A stretch of 64,000 bases of DNA, taken from an uncultured Oscillibacter sp. (lineage in GTDB: Bacteria > Bacillota > Clostridia > Oscillospirales > Oscillospiraceae). The notes beneath the pieces are model-generated. The model was not told the origin of the DNA, made no database searches, and was given only the letters and a program-made list of their open reading frames with translations. A program made the position numbers and the translations under genes. Positions within the stretch are counted from its first letter, which is position 1. The number at the start of each line of letters is the position of its first letter. This document shows, piece by piece, positions 1 through 7,675 of the stretch. The stretch is taken from NCBI GenBank assembly GCA_910578935.1, contig CAJTSM010000013.1, positions 1 to 64,000 on the forward strand. Reading direction: 5' to 3'.

Positions 1-87
1 TGCCTTTTCCCCCGGTCTGTGCTATGTTAGAGTATAGAATACCACAAATCTCCCTCTGTGGAAAATGTACAACGGAGGTACGATATC

Positions 88-498
88 ATGATACGAGACA
101 TTATGCGGGACGAAGCGTTCCTCTCCCAAAAAGCAGAACCCGCCGGTCCCGAGGATCTGCCCGCTGCTCAGGACCTGTTGGACACCCTGGCCGCTCACAA
201 GGACGCCTGCGTGGGCATGGCGGCCAATATGACCGGCGTCAGCAAACGGATCATCGCCTTTGACAATGACGGCAAATATATGGTCATGTTCAACCCGGAG
301 ATCATAAAAAAATCCGAACCCTATGAGGCGGAGGAGGGCTGCCTCTCCCTTCCCGGCGTCCGGAAGGCCAGACGCTGGAAGTCCATTAAGGTGCAGTACC
401 AGAACGAGCGGTTTCAGACCCGTTTCAAGACCTTTACCGGCTGGACGGCCCAGATCATCCAGCACGAAATCGACCACTGCGAGGGGGTGCTGATCTGA
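88..498 (+). CDS. def: Short peptide deformylase-like protein
   Basis: Peptide deformylase family metalloenzyme, expected to remove the formyl group from the first methionine of new proteins in the cytoplasm. The 136 residues carry EGCLS with the metal-ligand Cys85 and HEIDH at 126-130 with two His ligands and the catalytic Glu. Motif 1 reads GMAANM at 43-48, so the usual glutamine of GLAAPQ is Met48. The protein stops just after HEIDH, so the C-terminal helix of standard enzymes is missing. The start is the ATG preceded by ACGGAGGT about 8 bases upstream; an upstream in-frame ATG at 58 lacks such a site. One base separates it from the next gene, so they are probably cotranscribed. Family call is firm; activity is less certain. 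Confidence 0.85.
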   Translation: MIRDIMRDEAFLSQKAEPAGPEDLPAAQDLLDTLAAHKDACVGMAANMTGVSKRIIAFDNDGKYMVMFNPEIIKKSEPYEAEEGCLSLPGVRKARRWKSIKVQYQNERFQTRFKTFTGWTAQIIQHEIDHCEGVLI

Positions 499-499
499 T

Positions 500-946
500 A
501 TGAACTTCGATGCCGGCATCGCCCGTCTGACGGGAAAGGATGCAAAAGACGCCTACGCCTTTGCCCGGCAGATTACAGAGGAAAGCCGGGCTTCCGGCGC
601 TTGGTATCCTTATTTTGATGATTTCACCCTTCTCCTGTCTCATAAAAACTCCCTGGTCCGCAACCGGGCGATTTCCATTCTCGCGGCCAATGCCCGTTGG
701 GACCGGGAAGGTAAATTTGACATGCTGCTGGATGAATTCCTGTCCCATGTGACGGATGTAAAACCAATCACGGCCCGTCAGTGCGTAGCGGCCCTTCCGG
801 AAATTGCGGAGGCAAAACCGGAACTCATTCCCCGCATTCGGGCGGCATTGGAACAGGCTGATCTGAGCGGTTACCCGAATAGTATGCGGCCCCTGATTTT
901 GAAGGACATCCTAGCGGCGCTGCAAAAAATGGGGGGTTGTTCGTGA
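500..946 (+). CDS. HEAT-repeat-like hypothetical protein
   Basis: Unrecognised 148-residue soluble protein. It is largely helical, with repeated Leu/Ala helix pairs (about residues 40-140) that resemble the HEAT-like folds used as protein adaptors. There is no signal peptide, membrane segment or catalytic motif. It starts one base after the deformylase stop and overlaps the next gene by four bases (GTGA), so it sits in a tightly coupled three-gene unit. A role beside the deformylase-like protein is possible but is only inferred from position. Confidence 0.6.
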   Translation: MNFDAGIARLTGKDAKDAYAFARQITEESRASGAWYPYFDDFTLLLSHKNSLVRNRAISILAANARWDREGKFDMLLDEFLSHVTDVKPITARQCVAALPEIAEAKPELIPRIRAALEQADLSGYPNSMRPLILKDILAALQKMGGCS

Positions 947-1464
947 GTGCGCCCAAATCGATCGAGCTGGGTCTGACCATTCCCCTCCAGCGGTATTTGC
1001 ATATCAAAACAATCCCTTATGGGCAGGAGGCGGACCGCCGGTTCTGCTGGGACCTCCACGTCATTGCGCTGCGGGAACGGGCCGGCCTGCTGGCGGTCCA
1101 CTGCTATACGCGCTACACATTTGTGCTGTATGATCTCAATCCTCTGGAATGGGCCCGCCTGCCGGACGTTTTTTCGGATGGACTGCGCCGCAGCCTGTCC
1201 GCCGCCGGCTTTCCCGCAAAAACGGCGGAGAGGTTGTACAACTCAGAAGTTCCCCTCTTCACCAGGACTCACGGCCGCCGGGAGGTGGCATTTTTAAACC
1301 GCGCCTGGGAGGATGTGATAGCCGCGGAGCTGGCCCTGGACGAGAGCAGTCAAAGTCAGCCCCTGCTGGACCAGCTCGTCAACGCCAAGCTCAGCCGCTG
1401 CGCGGGCGTTGAGGGCTTAGGTCCGGCGGTGAAGCGGCTGGCGGAGACGGTTTGCCAAATCTGA
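943..1464 (+). CDS. DUF6933-like hypothetical protein
   Basis: Conserved hypothetical protein of 173 residues. The pattern near residues 30-70 (aromatic-rich strand, then a CYTRYTFVLYDL strand) resembles the DUF6933 family, whose function is unknown. The start is taken as GTG 943, which overlaps the preceding stop as GTGA and has a GGGGGG stretch 6-12 bases upstream; TTG 937 is the alternative. It ends 15 bases before yaaA with no terminator between, so the run from 88 to 2238 may be one transcript. Confidence 0.55.
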   Translation: MSAPKSIELGLTIPLQRYLHIKTIPYGQEADRRFCWDLHVIALRERAGLLAVHCYTRYTFVLYDLNPLEWARLPDVFSDGLRRSLSAAGFPAKTAERLYNSEVPLFTRTHGRREVAFLNRAWEDVIAAELALDESSQSQPLLDQLVNAKLSRCAGVEGLGPAVKRLAETVCQI

Positions 1465-1479
1465 AAGGAGGGGAGTTCC

Positions 1480-2238
1480 ATGCGTGTGATCATCGCCCCG
1501 GCAAAGAAAATGGCGGTGGATACGGACAGCTTTGCCGTAGACGGCCCGCCGCAGTTTCTGGACCAGGCGGAACGGCTGAAAGCCGTCCTTCAGAGCATGT
1601 CCCCCAAGGACTTACAGGCCCTCTGGAAATGCAGCGGCCCCTTAGCCAAGCTGAATGTGGAGCGGCTGAAGCATATGGACCTGCGCCGCAATCTCACCCC
1701 CGCGATTCTTGCTTATGAGGGCATTCAGTACCGCTATATGGCCCCCGGCGTGATGGAGGCGGCCCACCTGGACTACCTCCGGGAACATCTGCGCATTCTC
1801 TCCGGCTTTTACGGGCTGCTGCGGCCCTTCGACGGCGTAGCTCCCTACCGGCTGGAGATGCAGGCAAAGCTGCCGGTGGACGGCTGCCGGGATTTATATC
1901 AGTTCTGGGGAGACCGCCTGGCCCGTCAGCTGGCCTCCGAGACAGATACGGTGCTGAATCTGGCCTCCAAAGAGTATAGCAGGGCAGTGGAAGCCCATCT
2001 GCCCAAGACGGTGCGGTTTGTCACCTGTGTATTTGGGCAGCTGAAAGACGGCAAGGTTGTTGAAACCGGCACCAAATGTAAAATGGCCCGGGGGCAGATG
2101 GTGCGCTGGCTGGCGGAAAACCAGATTCAACAGCCGGAGGGCCTTCGGGCCTTTGCCCAGCTGGGCTACCAATTCTGGAATTCCAGGTCCATCGGAAACC
2201 GCACCGCACTTTTTTGGGTCCAGCCCCGCAAGACCTAG
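1480..2238 (+). CDS. yaaA: YaaA family peroxide stress protein
   Basis: UPF0246/YaaA protein of 252 residues, close to the family's usual 250-260. In Escherichia coli YaaA limits intracellular iron and DNA damage during peroxide stress. Diagnostic stretches are IIAPAKKM at the N terminus, the AYEGIQYRYM segment, the ILSGFYGLLRPFDGVAPYRLEM core and KMARGQMVRW near the C terminus. An AAAGGAGGGG ribosome site precedes the ATG. In an anaerobe, an iron and oxidative-stress role fits the rubrerythrin and rubredoxin genes elsewhere in the window, though they are not linked. Confidence 0.93.
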   Translation: MRVIIAPAKKMAVDTDSFAVDGPPQFLDQAERLKAVLQSMSPKDLQALWKCSGPLAKLNVERLKHMDLRRNLTPAILAYEGIQYRYMAPGVMEAAHLDYLREHLRILSGFYGLLRPFDGVAPYRLEMQAKLPVDGCRDLYQFWGDRLARQLASETDTVLNLASKEYSRAVEAHLPKTVRFVTCVFGQLKDGKVVETGTKCKMARGQMVRWLAENQIQQPEGLRAFAQLGYQFWNSRSIGNRTALFWVQPRKT

Positions 2239-2240
2239 CG

Positions 2241-2338
2241 TCTTTAAACTCCCTAAACGCCGTCTCAGAGCGGCTTTTTGTGCTGTTCTACAGCGCCGCG
2301 CCGAAAAAATCCTCTGGATTCTTCCCGGCGGTGCGGAC
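2241..2338. repeat. Dispersed GC-rich repeat R3, copy 1
   Basis: Non-coding segment after yaaA containing CTAAACGCCGTCTC and a CAGCGCCGCGCCGAAAAAA block. The first block recurs inverted near 15060-15090 and the second recurs near 57490-57520. The three copies share different sub-blocks, as expected of a decaying intergenic repeat family. Confidence 0.6.
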
Positions 2339-2345
2339 TAAAAAT

Positions 2346-2375
2346 CCCCAAATTCAGGGAAAACTGAATTTGGGG
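2346..2375 (+). promoter_or_regulatory. Hairpin overlapping the ribosome site of the next gene
   Basis: Perfect 12-bp inverted repeat, CCCCAAATTCAG at 2346-2357 and CTGAATTTGGGG at 2364-2375, with a six-base GGAAAA loop. The GGGG of the 3' arm is the only plausible Shine-Dalgarno sequence for the following start codons (2378, 2384 or 2387). No U-run follows, so it looks more like an RNA structure that masks the ribosome site than a terminator. Confidence 0.6.
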
Positions 2376-2383
2376 TGATGATC

Positions 2384-3286
2384 ATGATGCATTTTTTCCG
2401 CAGTACAAATAAGACGGGGTCCTATTTTGAAGGGTGGTATTTGAAACACCAGGCTCCCAAGGGACAGACCCTGGCGCTGATTCCCGCTTTTCATCTCGAC
2501 AGCGGGGGACGCCGCAGCGCATCCCTCCAGATTCTTTCAAACGACGAGTCCTGGTGGCTGGAGTACCCGGAGCTTCAATGCTCCCGGCAGCCGTTTCAGA
2601 TTCAAATCGGGCCGTGCAGTTTCAGCGCTCAGGGAATGGGCCTCCATATTCGCCAGGACGGTCTTTCCCTCTGCGGCACACTGCGGTACGGCCCCTTTAC
2701 CGCCCCCCGGTCCGATCTCATGGGGCCGTTCCGGTTTTTCCCGGGAATGCAGTGTTCCCACGGCATCATCAGCATGCGGCATTCTCTGACGGGAACGTTG
2801 GAACTAAATGGGAGGCAATTGGATTTCTCCAACGGGGTTGGCTATATCGAGACGGACAGGGGACGTTCCTTTCCCAGCGCGTACCTTTGGACTCAGTGCG
2901 TCTGGGACGGGCCGGAGCGCGGCGGCCTGATGCTGGCGGTCGCGGCGGTTCCCCTGCCTGTAGGGGGCTTTACCGGCTGCATCTGCTCTGTTTATGTTCG
3001 CGGCCGGGAATACCGCCTGGCAACCTATCGTGGGGCTAAAATCGAGAAGTGGTCCTCTTCCGGAGCGGTGATCCGTCAGGGAAAGTACCGCCTAGAGGCA
3101 GAGCTGCTGCGCGAGCGGAGGCAGGCCCTCCGCGCCCCGGTGGAGGGCCGCATGGAGCGCACCATTCACGAGAGCCTCTGCGCGGAGGTGCGCTATCGTT
3201 TCTGGCATGGGAAAGACCTCCTGTTTCAGCACACAGGCCCAAACGCAAGCTTTGAATATTCCTCCGCAAACGATAACCATCCTTAA
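2384..3286 (+). CDS. Tocopherol cyclase-like protein
   Basis: About 300 residues with the signature SYFEGWYLK near residues 13-21 and later FSNGVGYIETDRG and SAYLWTQC motifs typical of the tocopherol cyclase-like family. Plant VTE1 closes the chromanol ring of vitamin E. Bacterial homologues in Clostridia have no known substrate, and no tocopherol pathway is seen here, so a lipid or isoprenoid-binding role is the most that can be said. The start could be 2378, 2384 or 2387; 2384 is chosen for its distance from the GGGG site. The gene is monocistronic and converges on the GntR gene. Confidence 0.8.
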   Translation: MMHFFRSTNKTGSYFEGWYLKHQAPKGQTLALIPAFHLDSGGRRSASLQILSNDESWWLEYPELQCSRQPFQIQIGPCSFSAQGMGLHIRQDGLSLCGTLRYGPFTAPRSDLMGPFRFFPGMQCSHGIISMRHSLTGTLELNGRQLDFSNGVGYIETDRGRSFPSAYLWTQCVWDGPERGGLMLAVAAVPLPVGGFTGCICSVYVRGREYRLATYRGAKIEKWSSSGAVIRQGKYRLEAELLRERRQALRAPVEGRMERTIHESLCAEVRYRFWHGKDLLFQHTGPNASFEYSSANDNHP

Positions 3287-3391
3287 AAATTCCGCCGGCA
3301 CAAAACGGGTAACGCCCTCCGCCGCGGACCGCTGCGCCGGGTTCGCGGCGGGGAGCGGGGGCCGCCCTCTTGGGAAAATCGCTTCTTCCAT

Positions 3392-4057
3392 CTACTGCAC
3401 AAAATAATCGCGGAACTCCCGGATCACTTCCGAATCCGTGGAAACGCAATGGTAGTGGCTGGACAAAAGTCGGTTTGCCGCTTCATCATCTCCCGCTTCC
3501 ATGCAGGAGATGATTTCCCTATGCTCCTGCATGGACTTTTCCCCAAACCCTCCGGAGGACTGAAAATACAGCATATGGAACCGCGTAATCAAACGGAAAT
3601 GCGGTTCAATCACCGTCCACGCGCGGGCATGGCCGGCCGCGCGGAAAAGAGCCTGATGAAACAGGTGGTCATTGACCACGTAATCCTTCAGGTTGTTTTC
3701 TCTCGCCGCAAGCTCTTGCAGCAGTATAAATTTTTCCAGCCGGCCGCGGAGATTCGCCTTTTGCCCCACCAGCGTTCGGAATACGTCCCCTTCCACCATG
3801 CGGCGAATATACGCAATCTCAGATAGGAGCTCCATGTCAATTCGGGACACGAACGTCCCGCTCTGCGGGTATATGTCCACAAGCCCCTCTTTTTGCAGGG
3901 CAAGCAGCGCCTCCCGCACCGGCGTCCGGCTAACGTCCAGCTTACGCGCCAGTTCGCTGTCCTGGATGGACTCCCCCGGCTTCAGCTCTAAAAACAGCAT
4001 CTGGTCCCGCAGGATTTCCAAAACCTCCGCCTTGCCCTTGCTCCCCCTATATGCCAT
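3392..4057 (-). CDS. GntR family regulator, FadR/FCD type
   Basis: Transcription factor of 221 residues. The N-terminal winged helix (about 8-72) has the classic RTPVREALLALQKEGL recognition region and the C-terminal two thirds is an all-helical FCD ligand domain. FCD regulators usually sense small carboxylic or sugar acids. The start is the ATG at 4057, which has ATAGGAG nine bases upstream; an in-frame ATG at 4078 has no such site. It is transcribed in the same direction as the aldo/keto reductase at 4177, whose end lies 119 bases upstream, so the two may be functionally linked. The ligand cannot be told from sequence. Confidence 0.88.
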   Translation of the reverse strand: MAYRGSKGKAEVLEILRDQMLFLELKPGESIQDSELARKLDVSRTPVREALLALQKEGLVDIYPQSGTFVSRIDMELLSEIAYIRRMVEGDVFRTLVGQKANLRGRLEKFILLQELAARENNLKDYVVNDHLFHQALFRAAGHARAWTVIEPHFRLITRFHMLYFQSSGGFGEKSMQEHREIISCMEAGDDEAANRLLSSHYHCVSTDSEVIREFRDYFVQ

Positions 4058-4176
4058 CTTCCATACTCCTATCTCCATCTGAGCTTTCTTTCCCTTACTC
4101 TAACACAAGGCCCCCAAAAATACCAGAGGCTTTGCAGGCGTTCAAAGCAGGGTACAAAGAGAAACGGGAAAGGCCG

Positions 4177-5130
4177 TCACGCGCCAAGATGCCTGGCAAT
4201 CGCCGCGTCCAGCCCCGCCATTTCTTCCGCAGTCAAACTCCAGTTAAAGGCATCCGCGTTTTGGAACACCTTCTCCCGGTGCTGCGCGCCCACAATGCAG
4301 GTGGAAACGAAGCTCTTCTGCGCGCACCAATTCAGGGCAATCTGCGCCAAGGGAACCCGGCCGTGCTCCTCCGAAAATCTGTCCATCACCTTCAGCAGCT
4401 CCATTACCTTGGAAAACATGGGCTCGTGGAAGTGCTTATAAAAGCGGTTCCGGCTGTCGCTGGCCGCGAAAGAGGTCAATTCCCGGAAGGCCCCAGTCAG
4501 AATGCCGCCGCCTAGGGAACCGTAGGTCATAACGCCTATGCCCTGGGCCGCCGCCCATCGGATCAGGGCTTCGTCATCCCGGTAAACCATGGAGTATTGC
4601 GGCTGGCATGCTTCGATTTCACAAAAGCGGCCCGCTTCCTCCATCTGCTCCCGCCTGAAGTTGGACACACCCACATGGAGAATTTTTCCCTCCTGTTTCA
4701 GCCTGTTCAACTCGCCCATGGTTTCTTCAAAAGGCGTGGCCGGGTCCGGCCTGTGGACCAGCATCAGGTCGATATAATCTGTCCGCAGATTGCGCAAAGA
4801 GTCCTCGCACTGCCGGCGGACGCCGGCAGCTGTGCCATCCCTGCGGTAAGTAATGCCGTCTACAAACAAGTTGCCGCATTTGGTGCAGAGCGCCACCTCC
4901 TTCCGTGCGCCCATATCCGCCAGAGCCTCGCCCAGACATCGCTCTGCCGCGCCTCCGTTATAGGCGGGGGCGGTGTCGAAGAAGTTGATCCCAGCCTCCA
5001 CCGCGGCCCGAATGGCGTCCTGCCGGACCTCCTTGGGGTTGTCGTCCCAGCCGACACCGCCCATACCCCAAGTACCCAGAGTCATTTCCGAAACCTTCAT
5101 GCCCGTTTTGCCCAATACTTTATAGCGCAT
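4177..5130 (-). CDS. Aldo/keto reductase
   Basis: NAD(P)H-dependent oxidoreductase of the aldo/keto reductase superfamily, 317 residues with the (beta/alpha)8 pattern. The catalytic tetrad is visible as Asp52 and Tyr57 (FFDTAPAYN), Lys84 (TKCG) and His126 (LVHRPDP). The substrate is unknown; close relatives act on sugars, aldehydes or ketones. The ATG has an AAGGAAGG site upstream. The long upstream gap with AT-rich DNA probably holds its promoter. The GntR-type gene just downstream could control it, but no operator was identified. Confidence 0.88.
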   Translation of the reverse strand: MRYKVLGKTGMKVSEMTLGTWGMGGVGWDDNPKEVRQDAIRAAVEAGINFFDTAPAYNGGAAERCLGEALADMGARKEVALCTKCGNLFVDGITYRRDGTAAGVRRQCEDSLRNLRTDYIDLMLVHRPDPATPFEETMGELNRLKQEGKILHVGVSNFRREQMEEAGRFCEIEACQPQYSMVYRDDEALIRWAAAQGIGVMTYGSLGGGILTGAFRELTSFAASDSRNRFYKHFHEPMFSKVMELLKVMDRFSEEHGRVPLAQIALNWCAQKSFVSTCIVGAQHREKVFQNADAFNWSLTAEEMAGLDAAIARHLGA

Positions 5131-5469
5131 CGTGTTCCTTCCTTTCTTTTTTAGAACCTGGATTCACAACCGTTGACCCCCGTCCGGCCGGTTTTTACAG
5201 CGGAGCGCCACGAGTGTTTGACCCGTGTGATTAATATATTTTTATATTAATATATTAATTGGTTCCATCATAAGCTTGCATCATAAGCTTGGATTTGCAA
5301 ATTGTCAATCTGTGTTTTATACAAAAAGACTTCGCCCTTTATAGCTGCTTTGACGGGCTGCCCGCATTGCCAAATAGGCCTCCCGGCCTCCTCCTTGTGC
5401 AAATGCGGGACGGCTCCAAATTGCTCTTTACCGGCCAGGGGAAGGGGGGAGGGAATGTGCGATATTTTC
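5131..5469. other. Non-coding gap with AT-rich tract and tandem 13-mers
   Basis: No gene was seen. TTAGAACCTGGATTCACAAC at 5151-5170 matches one end of the MITE-like insert found at 10871 and 50703, so it is probably a remnant. An AT-rich tract at 5228-5262 (alternating TTAATATA) likely holds promoters for the leftward reductase. CATCATAAGCTTG is repeated in tandem at 5266-5278 and 5279-5291. Confidence 0.55.
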
Positions 5470-5498
5470 TTGACAAGGTAATCGTTTACCGATATAAT
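5470..5498 (+). promoter_or_regulatory. Consensus SigA promoter with an operator-like palindrome in the spacer
   Basis: TTGACA at 5470-5475 and TATAAT at 5493-5498 are separated by exactly 17 bases, a perfect consensus promoter. The spacer contains GGTAATCGTTTACC (5477-5490), a near-palindrome with a central CG, the style bound by LacI-family repressors. It should drive the IscU-like/GGGtGRT pair that starts about 80 bases downstream. Confidence 0.8.
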
Positions 5499-5578
5499 AT
5501 GAACCGTGCGAAACTCCGGGAGGCCCGCCGGGGCGGCGGGTTCCCGAAAAAATACAAAAAGGAAAGGATTGGACGACT

Positions 5579-6271
5579 ATGATCTATTCCACCGAAGTGC
5601 AGAACATGTGCCCCGTCGCCAAGGGCGCGTACCACGGTCCCGCCCCCATTCCCGAGGAGGGCAAATGGGTCCAGGCCAAGGAGATCAAAGACATTTCCGG
5701 CCTCACTCACGGCGTGGGCTGGTGCGCCCCCCAGCAGGGCGCGTGCAAGCTGACCCTCAATGTCAAGGACGGCGTCATTGAAGAGGCGCTGGTGGAAACC
5801 CTGGGCTGCTCCGGCATGACCCATTCCGCCGCCATGGCCTCTGAGATTCTCATCGGCAAGACTCTGCTGGAGGCCCTGAACACCGACCTGGTGTGCGACG
5901 CCATCAACACCGCCATGCGGGAGCTGTTCCTCCAGATCGTCTACGGCCGCACGCAGACCGCGTTTTCCGAGGGGGGCCTTCCCATCGGCGCCTCTCTGGA
6001 GGATCTGGGCAAGGGCCTCCGGTCCCAGGTGGGCACCATGTTCGGCACCAAGGCCAAGGGTCCCCGCTATCTGGAGATGGCCGAAGGCTATGTCACCCGC
6101 ATCGCCCTGAACAAGGACGATGAGATCATCGGCTATGAGTTTGTAAACCTGGGCAAGATGATGGACGCCATCAAAAAGGGAACGGACGCCAATGAGGCCC
6201 TGGAAAAGGCCAAGGGCCACTACGGCCAGTTCGACGGGGCCGCCAAGTATATCGACCCCCGCCACGAGTAA
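5579..6271 (+). CDS. IscU/NifU-like iron-sulfur scaffold protein
   Basis: 230-residue protein related to the IscU/NifU N-terminal scaffold fold, on which Fe-S clusters are built before transfer. Conserved cysteines occur in GWCAPQQGACK (about 48-57) and in LGCSGMTHSAA (about 79-89). It is longer than IscU (about 130) and is not next to a cysteine desulfurase, so it is probably a specialised relative. GGAAAGGA precedes the ATG. It is followed 19 bases later by GGGtGRT, a conserved pairing in anaerobes, and the two share the strong promoter at 5470. Confidence 0.8.
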   Translation: MIYSTEVQNMCPVAKGAYHGPAPIPEEGKWVQAKEIKDISGLTHGVGWCAPQQGACKLTLNVKDGVIEEALVETLGCSGMTHSAAMASEILIGKTLLEALNTDLVCDAINTAMRELFLQIVYGRTQTAFSEGGLPIGASLEDLGKGLRSQVGTMFGTKAKGPRYLEMAEGYVTRIALNKDDEIIGYEFVNLGKMMDAIKKGTDANEALEKAKGHYGQFDGAAKYIDPRHE

Positions 6272-6290
6272 GAAAAGGAGGAATTGAGAA

Positions 6291-7289
6291 ATGGCTCTGT
6301 TTGAAAGCTACGAGAGAAGAATCGACAAGATCAATTCCGTCCTGTCTCAGTACGGAATCAAGACCGTGGAAGAGTGCCGGGACCTCTGCAAGGCCGCCGG
6401 TTTCGACCCCTATGAAATTGTCAAGGGCATTCAGCCCATCTGCTTTGAAAACGCCGCCTGGGCGTATTGCGTGGGCGCGGCCATCGCGCTGAAGAAGAAC
6501 GGTTCCACCGCCGCTGAGGCCGCCGAGGCCATTGGCGAGGGCCTCCAGGCCTTCTGCATCCCCGGCTCCGTGGCCGACGACCGGAAGGTGGGCCTGGGCC
6601 ACGGCAATCTGGGGGCCATGCTTCTGCGGGACGAGACGAAGTGCTTCGCCTTCCTGGCGGGCCACGAGTCCTTTGCCGCCGCCGAAGGCGCCATCGGCAT
6701 CGTCCGCAACGCCAACAAGGCCCGCAAGGAACCCCTCCGGGTCATTCTCAACGGCCTGGGCAAGGACGCCGCCCAGATCATCAGCCGGATCAACGGCTTC
6801 ACCTATGTGCAGACCCAGTTTGACTACTCAACCGGCGAGGTGAAGGTGGTCAAGGAAACCCGCTATTCCGAGGGTGAGCGGGCCAATGTCCGCTGCTTTG
6901 GCGCGGATGACGTTCGGGAAGGCGTGGCCATCATGCATCACGAAGGCGTGGATGTGTCCATCACCGGCAACTCCACCAACCCCACCCGGTTCCAGCACCC
7001 CGTGGCGGGCACCTATAAGAAGGAGTGCGTAGAGCAGGGCAAGAAGTACTTCTCCGTGGCTTCCGGCGGCGGCACCGGCCGCACCCTGCACCCGGACAAC
7101 ATGGCCGCCGGTCCCGCTTCCTACGGCATGACCGACACCATGGGCCGGATGCACTCCGACGCTCAGTTTGCCGGTTCCAGCTCCGTTCCCGCCCACGTGG
7201 AGATGATGGGCTTCCTGGGCATGGGCAACAACCCCATGGTCGGCGCGACGGTTGCCGTGGCCGTGGCCGTGGCGGAGAGCAGGAAGTAA
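6291..7289 (+). CDS. GGGtGRT family protein
   Basis: 332-residue member of the GGGtGRT family (PF14057), named for the motif seen here as SGGGTGRTLHPDN near residue 258. The biochemical function is not established. The constant neighbour is the IscU-like scaffold just upstream, which suggests a role in iron-sulfur or metal handling. No signal peptide or membrane helix is present. A GGAGG site precedes the ATG and a strong terminator follows at 7312, closing a two-gene operon. Confidence 0.88.
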   Translation: MALFESYERRIDKINSVLSQYGIKTVEECRDLCKAAGFDPYEIVKGIQPICFENAAWAYCVGAAIALKKNGSTAAEAAEAIGEGLQAFCIPGSVADDRKVGLGHGNLGAMLLRDETKCFAFLAGHESFAAAEGAIGIVRNANKARKEPLRVILNGLGKDAAQIISRINGFTYVQTQFDYSTGEVKVVKETRYSEGERANVRCFGADDVREGVAIMHHEGVDVSITGNSTNPTRFQHPVAGTYKKECVEQGKKYFSVASGGGTGRTLHPDNMAAGPASYGMTDTMGRMHSDAQFAGSSSVPAHVEMMGFLGMGNNPMVGATVAVAVAVAESRK

Positions 7290-7311
7290 ACAAATTGTAA
7301 TGTCTTATAAG

Positions 7312-7345
7312 AAAAATCCCTGGAGTATTCACTCCAGGGATTTTT
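7312..7345. terminator. Bidirectional terminator
   Basis: A 15-bp perfect stem, AAAAATCCCTGGAGT with its complement, around an ATTC loop. It ends in a T-run on either strand, so it serves both the GGGtGRT operon and the convergent small gene at 7364. Confidence 0.95.
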
Positions 7346-7363
7346 CAGGCCGAAGAACGTTTG

Positions 7364-7546
7364 TCAGCCCATGCTGGAGGCGGCGCTGTCCACCGCCTGT
7401 TCCACCGCCGTGCCCAGCTTGTGGAGGCTTTGATCCATCTGCTTTTTCACGGCCCGGCGGCTGTTTTGGGGCGCCATCATCCCCGCCACCGCGCCGGCGG
7501 CTACGCCGGCGCCGATGCCGAGGAGAAATCCCGTGCTTTTCTTCAT
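7364..7546 (-). CDS. Small YtxH-like membrane protein
   Basis: 60-residue protein. After MKKS it has one hydrophobic glycine/alanine-rich segment (about 5-25, GIGAGVAAGAVAGMM) and then a charged amphipathic tail. This layout matches YtxH/glycine-zipper stress proteins, which are small and poorly understood. A GGAG-type site precedes the ATG. It has no obvious operon partner. Confidence 0.7.
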   Translation of the reverse strand: MKKSTGFLLGIGAGVAAGAVAGMMAPQNSRRAVKKQMDQSLHKLGTAVEQAVDSAASSMG

Positions 7547-7675
7547 TTTGATTCACTCCTTTTCCGTGCGGCTACAGTTTGCCCGCCGGAGGCGGAAAAA
7601 ATCCGCCCGCTCATTTGCCAAAGCCCGCCAAACGCGGTATACTATGGAAAATCATTTTTTCCGGGAGGAACCGCC

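Noticed and set aside
5477..5490. Calling GGTAATCGTTTACC a firm CcpA cre site
   Set aside because: The outer bases differ from the cre consensus, and other LacI-family proteins use similar sites; kept as operator-like only.
5289..5582. 97-codon frame before the IscU-like gene
   Set aside because: It runs through the consensus promoter and has no ribosome site or family resemblance.
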